Positions 49,701 to 59,207 are shown, numbered from the stretch's first letter. The stretch: 64,000 bases of DNA from Carya illinoinensis (GCF_018687715.1 NC_056752.1:14882501-14946500), one strand, 5' to 3'. Numbers and translations are program-made. Notes: generated from the letters alone by a model not told the origin.

Positions 49701-50800
49701 ACGAAGCTCGAAGTAATTAGCTCTGAAACCCAAAAATAATGGTTAACAGTTCTCAAACACATCCTCGGATGTTATACCCCCATTAAGACGTACAAGCGAA
49801 CAAAAGCATTTCCTCCAAACAACTGCTATGAATGATGACGACACAGAAACCCAGCTTTTGATGACAAAATTCTTCAGGATAACCAAGAATAGGAAAAAAA
49901 ATCTAGCCTGCCAATACTAATTGATTTATCTTGCTGGGAAAGTTGATTTTTTATTATTTTTTTCCTCAGATTTTTGTAAACAATATTGCAGTAAGTATTA
50001 GCCAATAGCTCCATTTCAGCATAGCTTTGTTCCACTAATAGTTTCAATTCAGAGAGAGAAGTTGATTTTTTATTATTTTTTCCTCAGATTTTTTAAACAA
50101 TATTGCAGCAAGTATTAGCCTATAGCTCCATTTCCGCATAGCTTTGTTCCACTAATAGTTTCAATTCAGAGAGAGACCCCAGTAAAAATAACTCCAACTT
50201 TTTAAGAAATACCCATGACTGGTTAGAAGGAAATGCGTTATTTTCCTCTCTATTTTGAACAGGAGTTTCACACCGACGGTTTTTACCTTTTTTTTTTTTA
50301 TAAAACGAAACCAAAAGTTACCTTAACACTGCCAATTTCATATTAAACCTCCTTCCGCCTTATTTTCTCCGCAACCAAACACAAACCAAAACCACTCCAC
50401 CAAAACTAGAAAGGTGCCACACGAAAAATCGTAACGAACCCATCAAAAGGAAAGAATAAAGATAAAGGAAGAGAGAAATGATCGGTACCCCAGTGATCTT
50501 AACGAGCTGTCCCTCACGAGCCACTCTAAGGTCAGACTCAGGAAGAGTGCGAAGAAAGAAAAGTATTGCCCTTTTAGTCTTCCAGTGATGGGTATTCCAG
50601 ACAATGAAGGCGAGGACTAGAGCCGAAAGCACAAGAAAACAGGCAAAGAAGAGGGCGTTGTGGACAACAATGAGTATGAAAATGGAGACAAAGAGACCCA
50701 GAAGAAAGAGGGGTATGACAGTGTAGAAGAATAGAGGAGGAAAGGGATTGCAAGAACAACAATGCTGGTCTCTCGGAGCTACGCTAGAGAGGTCGTTCAT
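37492..50800 (-). CDS. Uncharacterised two-pass membrane protein, At1g16860 type (four exons)
   Basis: Exons are 50800-50489, 49136-48981, 38017-37806 and 37708-37492, joined at GT/AG sites in phases 0, 0 and 2, for 298 aa. The first exon gives a short cytosolic start and two membrane helices (about residues 22-48 and 51-70), then [10 protein letters not shown]. The later exons carry blocks of the plant family typified by Arabidopsis At1g16860: [94 protein letters not shown] and [12 protein letters not shown]. The reading is open throughout with no lesions. The biochemical function is unknown; the family is sometimes labelled ubiquitin-protease-related without evidence. The start is the ATG at 50800. 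The odd feature is intron 2, about 10.96 kb, packed with retroelements. Exon assignment is by eye and strong, because codons join cleanly at every boundary. Confidence 0.88.
37806..38017 (-). CDS. Exon 3 of the At1g16860-like gene
   Basis: 212 nt between a CATGACAG acceptor and a GTAACA donor. It carries [19 protein letters not shown] and [15 protein letters not shown]. Confidence 0.87.
39004..39345 (-). mobile_element. LTR (342 bp), minus orientation, 3' LTR of a gypsy element
   Basis: On the minus strand it starts TGTTATGGATGC right after a purine-rich tract (GGAGGGGAGGAGAT) and ends TTGTAACA. It is homologous to the plus-strand LTR at 40271-40618. It lies next to the end of the minus-strand integrase reading. 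Confidence 0.85.
39346..40270 (-). pseudogene. Ty3/gypsy integrase C-terminus, interrupted by an L1 copy
   Basis: The minus strand reads [20 protein letters not shown] (from about 40200) then [14 protein letters not shown], the conserved end of gypsy polyproteins. A chromodomain-like [11 protein letters not shown] follows near 39420. The insertion at 39475-39960 splits it; on either side the protein alignment is continuous. The remainder of the element upstream is missing, cut at 40270 by an LTR in the other orientation. Confidence 0.8.
39475..39960 (+). mobile_element. Short L1 copy (486 bp) with poly-A tail and 12-bp target-site duplication
   Basis: AATTAATGGCTC flanks the insert at 39463-39474 and 39961-39972. 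The insert ends TTACTTATC plus a 12-base A tail (39949-39960), the standard plant L1 3' end. Its open frame to 39734 contains [20 protein letters not shown], the piece that in plant L1 elements lies just before the endonuclease. It is followed at once by 3'-end sequence, so endonuclease and reverse transcriptase are internally deleted. Confidence 0.9.
40271..40618 (+). mobile_element. LTR (348 bp), plus orientation, followed by a decayed primer-binding site
   Basis: Starts TGCTATGGATGC and ends TTTTAACA. It shares TATCAGTGGGAGGCTTGGGT, AATACCCTCATCCCTAT and AGGTTCTGGTCCCTCCAAGA-type words with the reversed LTR at 39004-39345. The next bases, ATTGATATCAAAGTAG (40619-40634), look like the TTGGTATCAGAGCA primer-binding site, so this is a 5' LTR of a second copy of the same family. 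No polyprotein follows. Confidence 0.8.
40635..41960. other. Intronic sequence of unclear origin
   Basis: Within intron 2 of the membrane-protein gene. No domains are seen. It may include the degraded interior of the element whose 5' LTR ends at 40618. Confidence 0.35.
41966..42146 (-). repeat. MITE family A, copy 2 (reversed)
   Basis: Reverse complement of family A: AACTCATCACAACTCATCTC, CATTACAACTTTTCCAAATT, CAAAACAATAATAATATT and CACTATCCAAACCTCCCC in order. Confidence 0.85.
42160..42230 (+). mobile_element. L1 3'-end fragment with A tail
   Basis: GTATACTTGGGCTATGCC then TTGTCTCATC and an A8 tail is a plant L1 3' end in plus orientation, severely 5'-truncated. Confidence 0.55.
42290..42575 (-). 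pseudogene. L1 element B, 3' end
   Basis: The minus strand reads WCIWVERN and then [17 protein letters not shown], the C-terminal end of an L1 ORF2, with a poly-T start near 42286. Its upstream part continues at 45806-46170, so element A is inserted between. Confidence 0.7.
42576..45805 (-). pseudogene. L1 element A: endonuclease, broken reverse transcriptase, zinc-binding domain
   Basis: Read on the minus strand: an apurinic endonuclease start ([14 protein letters not shown] at about 45543-45502), [10 protein letters not shown], a decayed rest of the endonuclease (45265-45059), a linker with VRQWWSSY (45013-44576), reverse transcriptase blocks [19 protein letters not shown] and FIPLIPKK (44386-44200), then a jump to [17 protein letters not shown] (about 44055-44000), LGLPLRA and [18 protein letters not shown]. 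The zinc-binding domain with [18 protein letters not shown] follows (43007-42950), and a poly-T marks the 3' end near 42581. About 300 residues of the palm, including the catalytic YADD/FADD, are deleted between SRPQNAF and the LKVNLSKS block. Frameshifts elsewhere confirm decay. Confidence 0.82.
45806..46170 (-). pseudogene. L1 element B, zinc-binding domain
   Basis: The minus strand carries [20 protein letters not shown] (near 45975-45916) and MAWVMPS, the zf-RVT domain of a second L1. Its continuation after AAVWN is found 3.2 kb away at 42575, on the far side of element A. Confidence 0.75.
46440..47581 (+). mobile_element. Gypsy-type LTR remnant
   Basis: Ends GACAGCAAGGGGGTGTTACA (47562-47581), the typical end of Tekay-like LTRs. 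It has the internal TACTGAGTATTCAACTCA phrase (near 47179-47196) that corresponds to a similar phrase in the LTR at 21645-25008. The left edge is uncertain. Confidence 0.55.
47582..48980. other. Distal part of intron 2
   Basis: Probably original intron sequence of the membrane-protein gene. Hydrophobic minus-strand frames at 48282-48485 and 47941-48126 are not needed to join exons 2 and 3, which are already continuous with the family. Confidence 0.5.
48981..49136 (-). CDS. Exon 2 of the At1g16860-like gene
   Basis: 52 codons between a GATTTCAG acceptor and a GTGCAT donor. It carries the [13 protein letters not shown] and [14 protein letters not shown] blocks. Confidence 0.85.
49250..49301. 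repeat. 26-bp tandem duplication in intron 1
   Basis: AAAAGGACCACGTATGAGAA plus six bases is repeated exactly at 49250-49275 and 49276-49301. Confidence 0.95.
49941..50176. repeat. 119-bp tandem duplication in intron 1
   Basis: AGTTGATTTTTTATTATTTT begins units at 49941 and 50060. Both run through TAGCTCCATTTC and AATTCAGAGAGAGA with a few mismatches and indels. It lies in intron 1 of the At1g16860-like gene. Confidence 0.92.
50489..50800 (-). CDS. Exon 1 of the At1g16860-like gene
   Basis: 104 codons starting at ATG 50800, coding both membrane helices. Its last codon, GGG, is followed by GTACCG as donor. Confidence 0.85.
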
Positions 50801-51324
50801 CACTATCTCTGAGACTGTGCGGCTTTACTGCACCCAGTGAGACAATCATTCAAGAGGAGTCTGCAGACTGCCAGACGCATAGCCAGAGGTTTGGGCATTT
50901 GTTGGGGAATGGGAGAGCGATATGGGGAATGGGGAGACGCTGGTGCTTTTAAGTTGTAAAGCACTTGGTTTAGTACTAGTACGACGACGTTCTACTTGCA
51001 TTTTTCAAACATTTGAGAATCCCACCACAGACGGCACAGCTGCATGTCATTTTCCTTTTTTTAACGTGTAACGGGTACGAGGACAGGAAGATGAGATGGG
51101 AAGCTATCTTACTTCATCTCATTTCTAAATTCAAATGAGTCCTAAGGTTACATTTAGGTAATAAAGTAATTTTAGATATTCTATAAATGATATTGAAAAA
51201 ATAATTATAAAATATTAAATAATAATAAAAAGTAATAAGAAGTAGATAAAAAGTAATGTTAAAATAATGAATCGTAATATAGTATTTTTAGAATACTTTA
51301 ATGTCCAAATTAACATAAAGTCTA

Positions 51325-51530
51325 GTCTGTATTTACAAATAAGATGAGATGAGTTGTAATAAAAGTTAAAAGCTAAATAATATGTTATTAGAATATATTT
51401 TTTCAATATTATTTTTGTTTTGAGATTTAAAAAAATTAAATTATTTATTTTATTTTATATAAGAATTTGAAAAAGTTGTAATAATTAGTTGACATGAAAT
51501 GAAAATGATTATGAAAATAAATGAGGCTTT
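51325..51530 (+). repeat. MITE family A, copy 3
   Basis: AAGATGAGATGAGTTGTAAT, ATGTTATTAGAATATATTTT, TTTTGAGATTTAAAAAAATT and TTTGAAAAAGTTGTAATAAT appear in family order. Confidence 0.75.
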
Positions 51531-53189
51531 AGATGTCATTTGAATGCTGAGTTAAGATAAAATTAATTGAATTTAAAGTTGAATAAAAGATTAGTGCAAA
51601 ATTGTAAATTCACAATATCGTAGTTTTATAATAAAATAATAAGAAGAATGTCGTCCTCAAGAATTGATATCTCATTTTTGAATTAGTACCGAAATTATAT
51701 TAATCTCGACTTTATTTAGAAAGTCCTTAAAATTTTTTTAATTGCAATTTAAAATAAAATCAATTCAAAAGAAATATTTAAAGGAAAACAAAGTTGTTGG
51801 TTGATGATCAAATCAATAAGAAAAAAATTTCTAGGAAATCGATTTTACTTAATCTCTTATTATACTTTTCTCATCTAAGTGATTAAAATTAATTCTTTCA
51901 GTATGCAAATTCTCAGCAAATTCTCTAAAGTCATTCCAAAAGCCTCTTTCAATAGTGAGTTAGATTATTCTCGATCATTATTTTATATAAGAGTATACAA
52001 ATTAATAAAACAGAAAAGCATTAAAACCAGCTATTTTAAAACTATATAGGTTCATATAGGTATTTTCAATTTTTATATTTACCTATATTGAAATATTCAA
52101 GATCTATCTTATAATTTTCTCTTTCGAAAACAAATCACAAGATTAAAATTATCTAATTAATGGTCAGTTGATTAGAAGTAATGAGTTTAAAATAATCAAA
52201 CAAACATAATATAGAATTATTTCAAATTAGCATAAAAAAATAAGTATAGTTTGAAATTAAATCACATCATTTTCTTAGAATAAATAAAATTTATCTTATA
52301 TTAAAAATTAAATTGAATATCAACGAATTCAGTATAATTTATAATATTTTTAAGAAGAATGGAAGAAAATCTACGGTGAAAATATACTCATTGCAGTTCG
52401 CAGCGTCCTCTCCTTTTCTTTCTTCCGATATTTTTTTTCTTTTTCTTTTTTTTAACAAATTTTTTAAATATGGCGGTAGGTGGAATAGATAGAACTCATC
52501 CAAATGCGCTTCTCTTGAATTTCAACTTTAGTCTGTCGCTTCATTTGCTTTTTCTTACGCGTCTCTTGATATTCTTCTTCTATAGTCTTTCGGCTGCTTC
52601 CCACGAAAATATGGTCTCTCTCAAATTCAAAATTGTACCGTTATCCAATTAAAAAAGGATGATGCTAAGACCGATTGAGTGCTGGTAAAATGACCTATGC
52701 ACTGTAAAAAATAAAAAAATTATTTTTCATTTTTTTATTTTAATCATTTTTTACACAATTTTAAATATTTTTAAAAAATAGAAAAAAAGGATTTATTTAT
52801 TAATATTTACTTCTTTAATTATTAAATAAAATTAAAAAATAAAAATAAAATAAAAAATTCAATCGATCATTTATTGATTAAATATATCAGTTCAATTAGC
52901 ATTTTCTATTAAAAAAATATACCATTTGACTAGTCCTAATTTCTTCTATTATTCAAAAATTCAATTTGATTGTTATCCCCTAAATAGCACCCGACCAGTT
53001 CTTATATTTAAGTAAAATCTTGATTTAAATGAGAGACCCAAAACGATAAGCTACTAAAATTTAGATTTTTCTTTTCTTTAAATTTGAAATAAAATTTAAT
53101 GACAATAATGAAGTCTAAAACAAATAAAAATAAATAAAATTATATTAAAGTTTAAAGTTAAGAAATAATAAAATATAGAAAATTATGCA

Positions 53190-53290
53190 AGGCATCAATA
53201 AATTATTATTATAATATTATTTTTTAATATTATTATTATTTTTAGATTTAAAAAAAATTAAATTATTTATTACATTTTGTATAGTAATAT
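53190..53290 (+). repeat. MITE family A, partial copy 4
   Basis: Only the core is present: ATAATATTATTTTTTAATAT then TTTTTAGATTTAAAAAAAAT and ATTATTTATTACATTTTG. Confidence 0.55.
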
Positions 53291-54504
53291 ATTATTTTTA
53301 TATAGTAATTATATAAATTAATGATGTAATTTTTATCTAATTTATTATCATTAATCATATAAATATTTTTTAATAAATTAGTTATATAATTTATATTAAT
53401 AATTTACTTAATTTTAATTTAATAATTTAAATAAATTTTTTTATTAATTTTTTTAGAAAAAAATTAAAATAATAATAATTAGACAAGACAGATAATTTCT
53501 ATAAATCTTAAGTCAATCCGATCGAAAAAAAATAATGAACTGAAAAAATAATCCCACCAGAGACACTTAAAATTTTCTTTATTTTCCCCGCCATTTCTCT
53601 GAAACGAATAGGAGGAATTGGTAAACGAAGTCAGTTGGCGCGTGATTCGTGTTTGTTGATTATTTTCTGCATGTTATGAGTGCATGTAGCAGGAGCTATA
53701 ATTTCCTGGTGACACACGGGACCTTGTGGAAAATGACATACTAAGCAAGTTCTCCACGCGTGGTGCATCAGTCAAACTTTACTGCAACTTCAGGCTTCAT
53801 ATCTCGGTGGGACAGTACGTTATTGTTGTGGAATTATTATTTGTCAAAAGTTTAAACTGATTGAAAAAAATACATGGTGACATTTCTCCTCACGTGAGTT
53901 ACTGATCTATTATGTAAAATATTTAATTAAATAAAAATAAATTATAGAATTAATATAAAATTTGAATTCAAAATATCTATTTTGACACTATATAAAATTA
54001 TTATTTTTTTCAAAAATTTAAACTGATAGAAAAATATAAATTTTATTATTTATTTTATATTTTAATAATTTTCCAAGCTGAATATTATAACCATAAAAAA
54101 AAAATTAAATTTCTTTAACTTTTTTCACAACAGCTTACATTCGAAGTACTACTTGAAGAACATGCCAATGGAATCCATGTTACTGATTTATGATTGTAGG
54201 AGAACCACTGATGTTGAAAGATGAAAGCCCTATTAAACTTACTTCTTGAAATCCATGCTACGAAGTTGTTCCCCTTTCATGAATTACCCAGAATGGAGAA
54301 GAAGTGTTTGATCCAATTGGCATGCCAACCAAACAAACATGTTCAGTACCTGAGTCACTGCTTTCTTTTGTCCTTTATGATTAATTTATGTCATTGGAAA
54401 TTACGTTTTTCTGTTGGTTTTTCAGTTTAAACATTATTAGAATTATTTTTGCTATAAGATGTGTTGATCTTTGATTATTGTTGTTGTTTTTTTCCCTGGA
54501 ATCC

Positions 54505-54782
54505 AGAGAGGTTGCTAAAGGGCTGATGAAATACCAACCGGATATTATTATATATCAATGTGCATCCACTGACTCAACAAGTTCCTCTTCGAATCTTGAG
54601 GTCAAAGGGTCTTTTGAAGAAGATTGTCTTCGCGACGGTGCTCACAGATCTAAGCACTTGCCATCCTACGTGGTCTGCTCAACACAGTCTCTTTTAATGA
54701 TACTCTGGTCGTATAGTTTAGGTCTTTTATGTCTTTTATCTTTAGGTTTCACAAGCTTGTAACCAGATGCTATTGCCCATCA
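54505..54782 (+). pseudogene. Fragment of a type-B MGDG synthase gene (MGD2/MGD3-like)
   Basis: MGDG synthases add galactose to diacylglycerol in plastid envelopes. The first exon piece (about 54505-54672) reads [16 protein letters not shown]. After a shift of 1-2 nt it reads [17 protein letters not shown] and then [14 protein letters not shown] short intron (54673-54745) leads to FHKLVTRCYCPS (54747-54782). These are consecutive, highly conserved pieces of the glycosyltransferase; HKLVTRCYCP points to type B. The frameshift near 54556-54565 and the loss of all other exons show it is a dead fragment. It ends exactly at a 17-bp inverted repeat. Confidence 0.82.
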
Positions 54783-54806
54783 AACCTGCTGATGGGCAAT
54801 AGCATC
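54766..54806. repeat. Perfect 17-bp palindromic hairpin at the end of the MGD fragment
   Basis: GATGCTATTGCCCATCA (54766-54782), a 7-base loop, then its exact reverse complement (54790-54806). The left arm is the MGD exon; the right arm is a reversed copy of it, after which homology to MGD stops. Confidence 0.95.
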
Positions 54807-54989
54807 TTCATGTTGGAATCTATAATTCATGTTGGGCTGTTACATGTTGGTGAAATTTCTGGTTTTTTATTTTTTTGTTATTCATCTATATGTTGTTGTT
54901 ATATTTTGGGATCATGTGGTGACTGCATATAGGACTGCATATGCTGGGATATTGTGAATGTGTAGGAATATTAGTGTTAACGTCATGTT

Positions 54990-55687
54990 TCGTACACTTT
55001 TGGGCAGGTTCCAGCAACTCAGGCCTTAGTCTTCGCACCTGCACACTTAAGAAAACACAAAGAGTAAAGGGCCTTAGTGGAGGCCGGGAAATCTCCGATA
55101 CTTAATGTTAACGGGTTTTTTCCCTCAAGCCCAAGGTCTAGAGTTTGAGCACAATATCATAAGAGGCCCAAGCCGACTAAGTGATTCACCGACCTAGCCA
55201 ACGAGTTACTAGCCCAGTAGTAGAGGTCAATCTACCACCTTGGTAGCGCGGGAAGTCCACTGCAGTGAAGGGAATGAGGAATATGCCACCTCGACGGAAC
55301 TGAATCCTAGGGCAAGGCAAAGGATCACACCACATTAAATGTGCCCCTCATAGGACCATACCACATTAAATGGGCATGGAGGAAGGGACTGCAGGGAGGA
55401 CATCTCCACCTGCCGCAGGGCATAGGCGTTTAATCCCAGAGGCCAAGTATAAATGGCAACTCTCAGGTATCTCGAGATCTCTCTAAGCTCTCTAGACTCC
55501 CTAAACTCTCTCTCTCTCTCTACTCACTTACACACATCTCTAAGGCAATACTAATTTTAACATTAGAGACTTCACTGGCACCACCACAAACACTATCTTT
55601 AGTGCTTTCTTTGTGTTTATAGATCCAAGACCAAAGACCCGAGCTGTTGAGGGCTCATCTCAAAGGTGTACAAAACATAACACTCAC
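54990..55687 (+). mobile_element. 5' LTR-like sequence of a Ty3/gypsy element (left edge uncertain)
   Basis: Contains a TATAAATGG (55448) with a CT-rich leader after it. It is followed by ATTGGTACCGTCTGTTG (55688-55704), close to the TTGGCGCCGTCTGTGGG motif found inside plant gypsy 5' LTRs. Two direct copies of ACCACATTAAATG lie in U3 (about 55331 and 55359). Confidence 0.6.
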
Positions 55688-55704
55688 ATTGGTACCGTCT
55701 GTTG

Positions 55705-55850
55705 AATGTGTGGCTGGTCATCATTTTTATTATTTCTTAGATGGTTATTCTGGTTATTATCAAATTGAAATTGCATTAGAAGACTAGGATAAAAATTAAT
55801 TTTTCTTGTCCTTTGGGTACTTATGCTTTTCGTAGAATGCCATTTGGATT
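55705..55850 (+). pseudogene. Athila-like gypsy reverse transcriptase, 5' piece
   Basis: Reads HFYYFLDGYSGYYQIEIALED and then RRMPFG with one damaged codon, the start of the reverse transcriptase palm. It abuts the LTR/primer site with only a few bases between, so gag and protease are deleted. It is interrupted at 55850 by a DNA element and resumes at 56990. Confidence 0.85.
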
Positions 55851-56981
55851 GGAAAAATGCTAAACCCACCGCTTGATACTCTCGTTGCCTACTCCAGCTT
55901 GATGTGGCATCCCCTGTGGCATCAATTTTAAATATTAAAAATAAAATTTTAAATCAGTCATCTTCCTTTCTTTTATTCTCACTCTCCCAGAAACACTCTA
56001 AACTTCATAGTCTATTCCTCTACCCTTCCATCCCCAAGTCTTCCATCCCAACTCAAATTTTTTATTTTTTAATCAGTCAGCTTCCTTTCCTTTTGTTCTT
56101 CTCTCCCAAAAAATAAACCCTAACTCCACTCTTCACTTAGTAGCATTTTCCCCTGCATTGGGTAAACCTCAGCTTCGAGCTTTCCATCCCCGAATCTTCC
56201 ATTCCAACTCAAATAATCAATCGTGGCCATGTATTCTCAAGTCCCAAAAATTGGTCCAACGCCTCAATTTCATGAGCAAATGCCCTGATTCTCAACCTGA
56301 CACCCAAGAGCAACAAAACCTAGGAACAACAAATATTAGAAATTCATAACATTGCAATGCAAAACCCAAAAAACAAAATTAAAAATAATAATAATAGAGA
56401 AAGAAAGAAAAGAAGCAAAAAAATATTAAATAGAAAAAAGAAAACTCATTGAGGAGCAAGAGCGCTATGATTGGAGGCATTATGGATGAAGGAGATCCGA
56501 TCGGAGAGGACAAACTACAAATGTATATAGATATATATTAGAAGGAAAGGATCTAACTTTACATTCTTTTCCAATATTTTTCATCAAACCTTTTCTAAAA
56601 TATGTTTCGTATATTTTGGTTATTTAACTGATTTTTTTTATGATCTTCTCTAATTGAGTTCCATCTTAAAAGTTATTGAAGCCTTGTTTGCGACTAGCAA
56701 TCTGCAGAAACAAAGAGAGAGCGAATGAGTTGCTGTATGGATAAGAAAAAGCTTGATTGTTTGGATCAAACGTACCTTTTGATATCTTTTTCGCTAAGGG
56801 AGAGTGCGCAAGTCACAGAGGCGTTGGGGATTTCGACTTCTAAAGAGGAAATTTTGTTTGGGGGGTTTTGGGAGGAAGATAGTTTTTGCCTTTCTTTCTT
56901 TTTTTAAATTAAAACACGTGGCTTGCCACATCAAGCAAGAAGGAAAAATGATATATTTGAGCGGTAACTATAGCATTACCC
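55851..56981. mobile_element. Non-autonomous DNA transposon (1,131 bp) with 8-bp target-site duplication
   Basis: TTTGGATT lies on both sides (55843-55850 and 56982-56989). The left end GGAAAAATGCTAAACCCACC and the reversed right end GGGTAATGCTATAGTTACCG are imperfect terminal inverted repeats. Farther in, CTTGATGTGGCA (left) matches the reversed right end again, so the inverted ends are roughly 65 bp. An 8-bp duplication fits hAT; the GG start also suggests MULE. No transposase is encoded. Internal sequence has two similar blocks around CTTCCATCCC (near 56040 and 56190). Confidence 0.85.
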
Positions 56982-56989
56982 TTTGGATT

Positions 56990-59207
56990 ATGTAATGTAC
57001 TTGCTACTTTTCAGCGTTACATGATAAGCATTTTTAGTGACATGGTTGAAAATTGCATGGAAGTTTTTATGGATGACTTGATTGTTTTTGGATCTTCTTT
57101 TGATGCATGATTATTGAATTTAGAGAGAATGTTGATTCATTGTGAGGAGAAGGAATTAGTTTTGAATTGAAAAAAATGCCACTTTATGGTACCTTCAGGT
57201 ATTTTCTTAGGGCATATTATTTCTTCTTGAGGGATAGAGTTTGATCAATCTAAAATTAAATTAATCTCCTAAGTTGCCTACACCTAGGACAATAAAGGAT
57301 GTGAGATCATTTCTTGGTTAGTGGGCTTTTATAGAATGTTTATACAGAATTTTTTCACTATATCTAGACTACTATGTGACCTCCTAACTAAAGATGTCCC
57401 ATTTGAGTGTACACAAGCATGTCAAGAGGCTTTTAAAATACTAATTGGCAAGCTTACCTCAACACCCATAATGCAGCAACCTGATTGGACTTTATCTTTT
57501 TGAAATCATGTATGCTGCTAGTGATCTTGTTGTAGTTGCTGTTCTTGGAGAGCAAAGGGAGGGGAAGCCTTTTGTCATTTACTATGCTAGTAGAACTCTA
57601 AATAGTGCTCAGATGAATTATTCTACCACTGAAAAGAGTTGCTAACTGTAGTGTTTGCTTTGGATAAGTTTCGTACTTACTTGATTGGTTCTCTTGTTAT
57701 TATTTTCACATATCACGGAGTCCTTAAATACCTTTTTATAAAAAAAGATACTAAGGCTCGACTAATACAATAGATTTTACTTTTGTAGGAATTTGACATC
57801 ACTATCAAATACAAGAAATGAGTGGAGAACATAGTGGCTAACTATCTCTTGAGACTCACATTTGAGGACACCTCCAACCACCTGCCAATCAGGGATGATT
57901 TTTTCTATAAGCATTTACTTTCTATTACTTCTCTACCATGGTTTGCTCATATTGTGAATTATTTGGCTACAGGTAAGATACTGGTGGATTGGAGCACTCA
58001 GGACAAAAGGAAGTTCATGACTGAGATACGTAATTTCTATTGGGATGACCCATTTCTTTTCAAATATTGTCCTAACCAAAATTTAAAGCATTGCATCCCT
58101 GATGAAGAGATTGCTAGCATCTTGAAATTTTGTCACTTCCAAATTTGTGGGGGGCCACTTTTCAATGAAGAAAACCATTGCAAAAATTCTGCAGTATGGA
58201 TTTTATTGGCCCACCTTATTCAAGGATGCATACATCTATGTGAAAAGTGTCAAAAGTTAGGAGTTATGTGTCATCATAATATGATGCCCTTAAATCCAAT
58301 TTTAGTGATTGAAATTTTTGATTGTTGGGGCATTGATTTTATGGGATCATTTTCTCATTCTTATGGATATCAATATATTATTATGACAGTAGATTATGTG
58401 TCAAAATAGATAAAGACAGCAGCTTGCAGGAGCAATGATAATAGAACGGTATTAAATTTCTCAAGGAGAATGTGTTATCTTAATTTGGTACACCATGTGT
58501 TAACATACACATTTTTGCAACCGTTCTTTTGAGTCTTTGATGAAAAAATATGAGGTGGTACATAAGATCTCTACTGCCTATCACCCTCAGACAAGTGGAC
58601 AAGTAAAACTTACAAATAGGAAAATTAAGCAAATCCTAGAGAAAGCAAAAACCTTGGATCGCAAAGATTGATCTTTGAGATTAGTTGATACGCTTTGGTC
58701 CTACCGTACAACGTTCAAAACTCCCTTAGATATGTCACCTTATAGGTTTGTTTTTTAAAAGCCTTACCACTTACCTATGAAGCTCGAGCATCAGGCTTAT
58801 TGGACCAACAAACATTTTAATTTTGACGTGGGAGAAACAGGTAAGTTTAGAAAATTTCAGTTGATCAAGTTAGAGGAGTTGAGAAATGATACTTATGAGA
58901 ACTCTAAAATCTATAATGCTAAAATAAAAGTGTTTCATGATAAAAATATTTTGAGAAAAACATTTAAGTGTAATGATCTGTGCTCTTATATGATTCTAGA
59001 CTCTATAAGCACCCAGGAAAACTTTAGTGTAGGTGGACCAGCCCCTTTGTAATGAAGAATGTTTATGAAAATGGGGCGGTAAAAATAGAGGATCCTAAAG
59101 ATGATCAGATCTTTAAAGTAAATGGTCAACAACTTAAAGTATTAATTGATATGCAAGTTCTGGAAGTAGAAGACATCCCACTTGTGGATCCGGTTTATCA
59201 ACTTTGA
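56990..59207 (+). pseudogene. Athila-like gypsy pol: reverse transcriptase, RNase H, integrase
   Basis: Reverse transcriptase continues with the catalytic block EVFMDDLIVFGSSF (near 57059-57100). FLGHIIS (near 57200) and GFYRMFIQNF (57324-57353) follow. RNase H remnants lie at about 57500-57800. The integrase starts near 57815 with the zinc-finger part (CHFQICGG, CEKCQKLG at about 58234) and core FDCWGIDFMGSFSHSYGYQY (58318-58377), which is the Athila style. HPQTSGQV is near 58585, and the C-terminus is recognisable to VDPVYQL at 59207. There are at least ten stops or frame changes, for example at 57107, 57164, 57501 and 58407. The reverse transcriptase active-site aspartates are still present. 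Confidence 0.88.

Larger units (their letters stand above)
50950..54120. other. Very AT-rich non-coding DNA
   Basis: Upstream side of the membrane-protein gene, then a long AT-rich desert with MITE remnants. A 60-codon frame at 52470-52652 starts with ATG but has no known motif. Near 53583-53642 two GC-rich words, TTTCCCCGCC and TTGGCGCG, resemble E2F sites and stand out from the background. Confidence 0.45.

Noticed and set aside
52470..52652. 60-codon frame starting ATGGCGGTAGG
   Set aside because: It starts with a reasonable codon context, but the translation is a generic hydrophobic stretch. No splice or homology evidence supports it.
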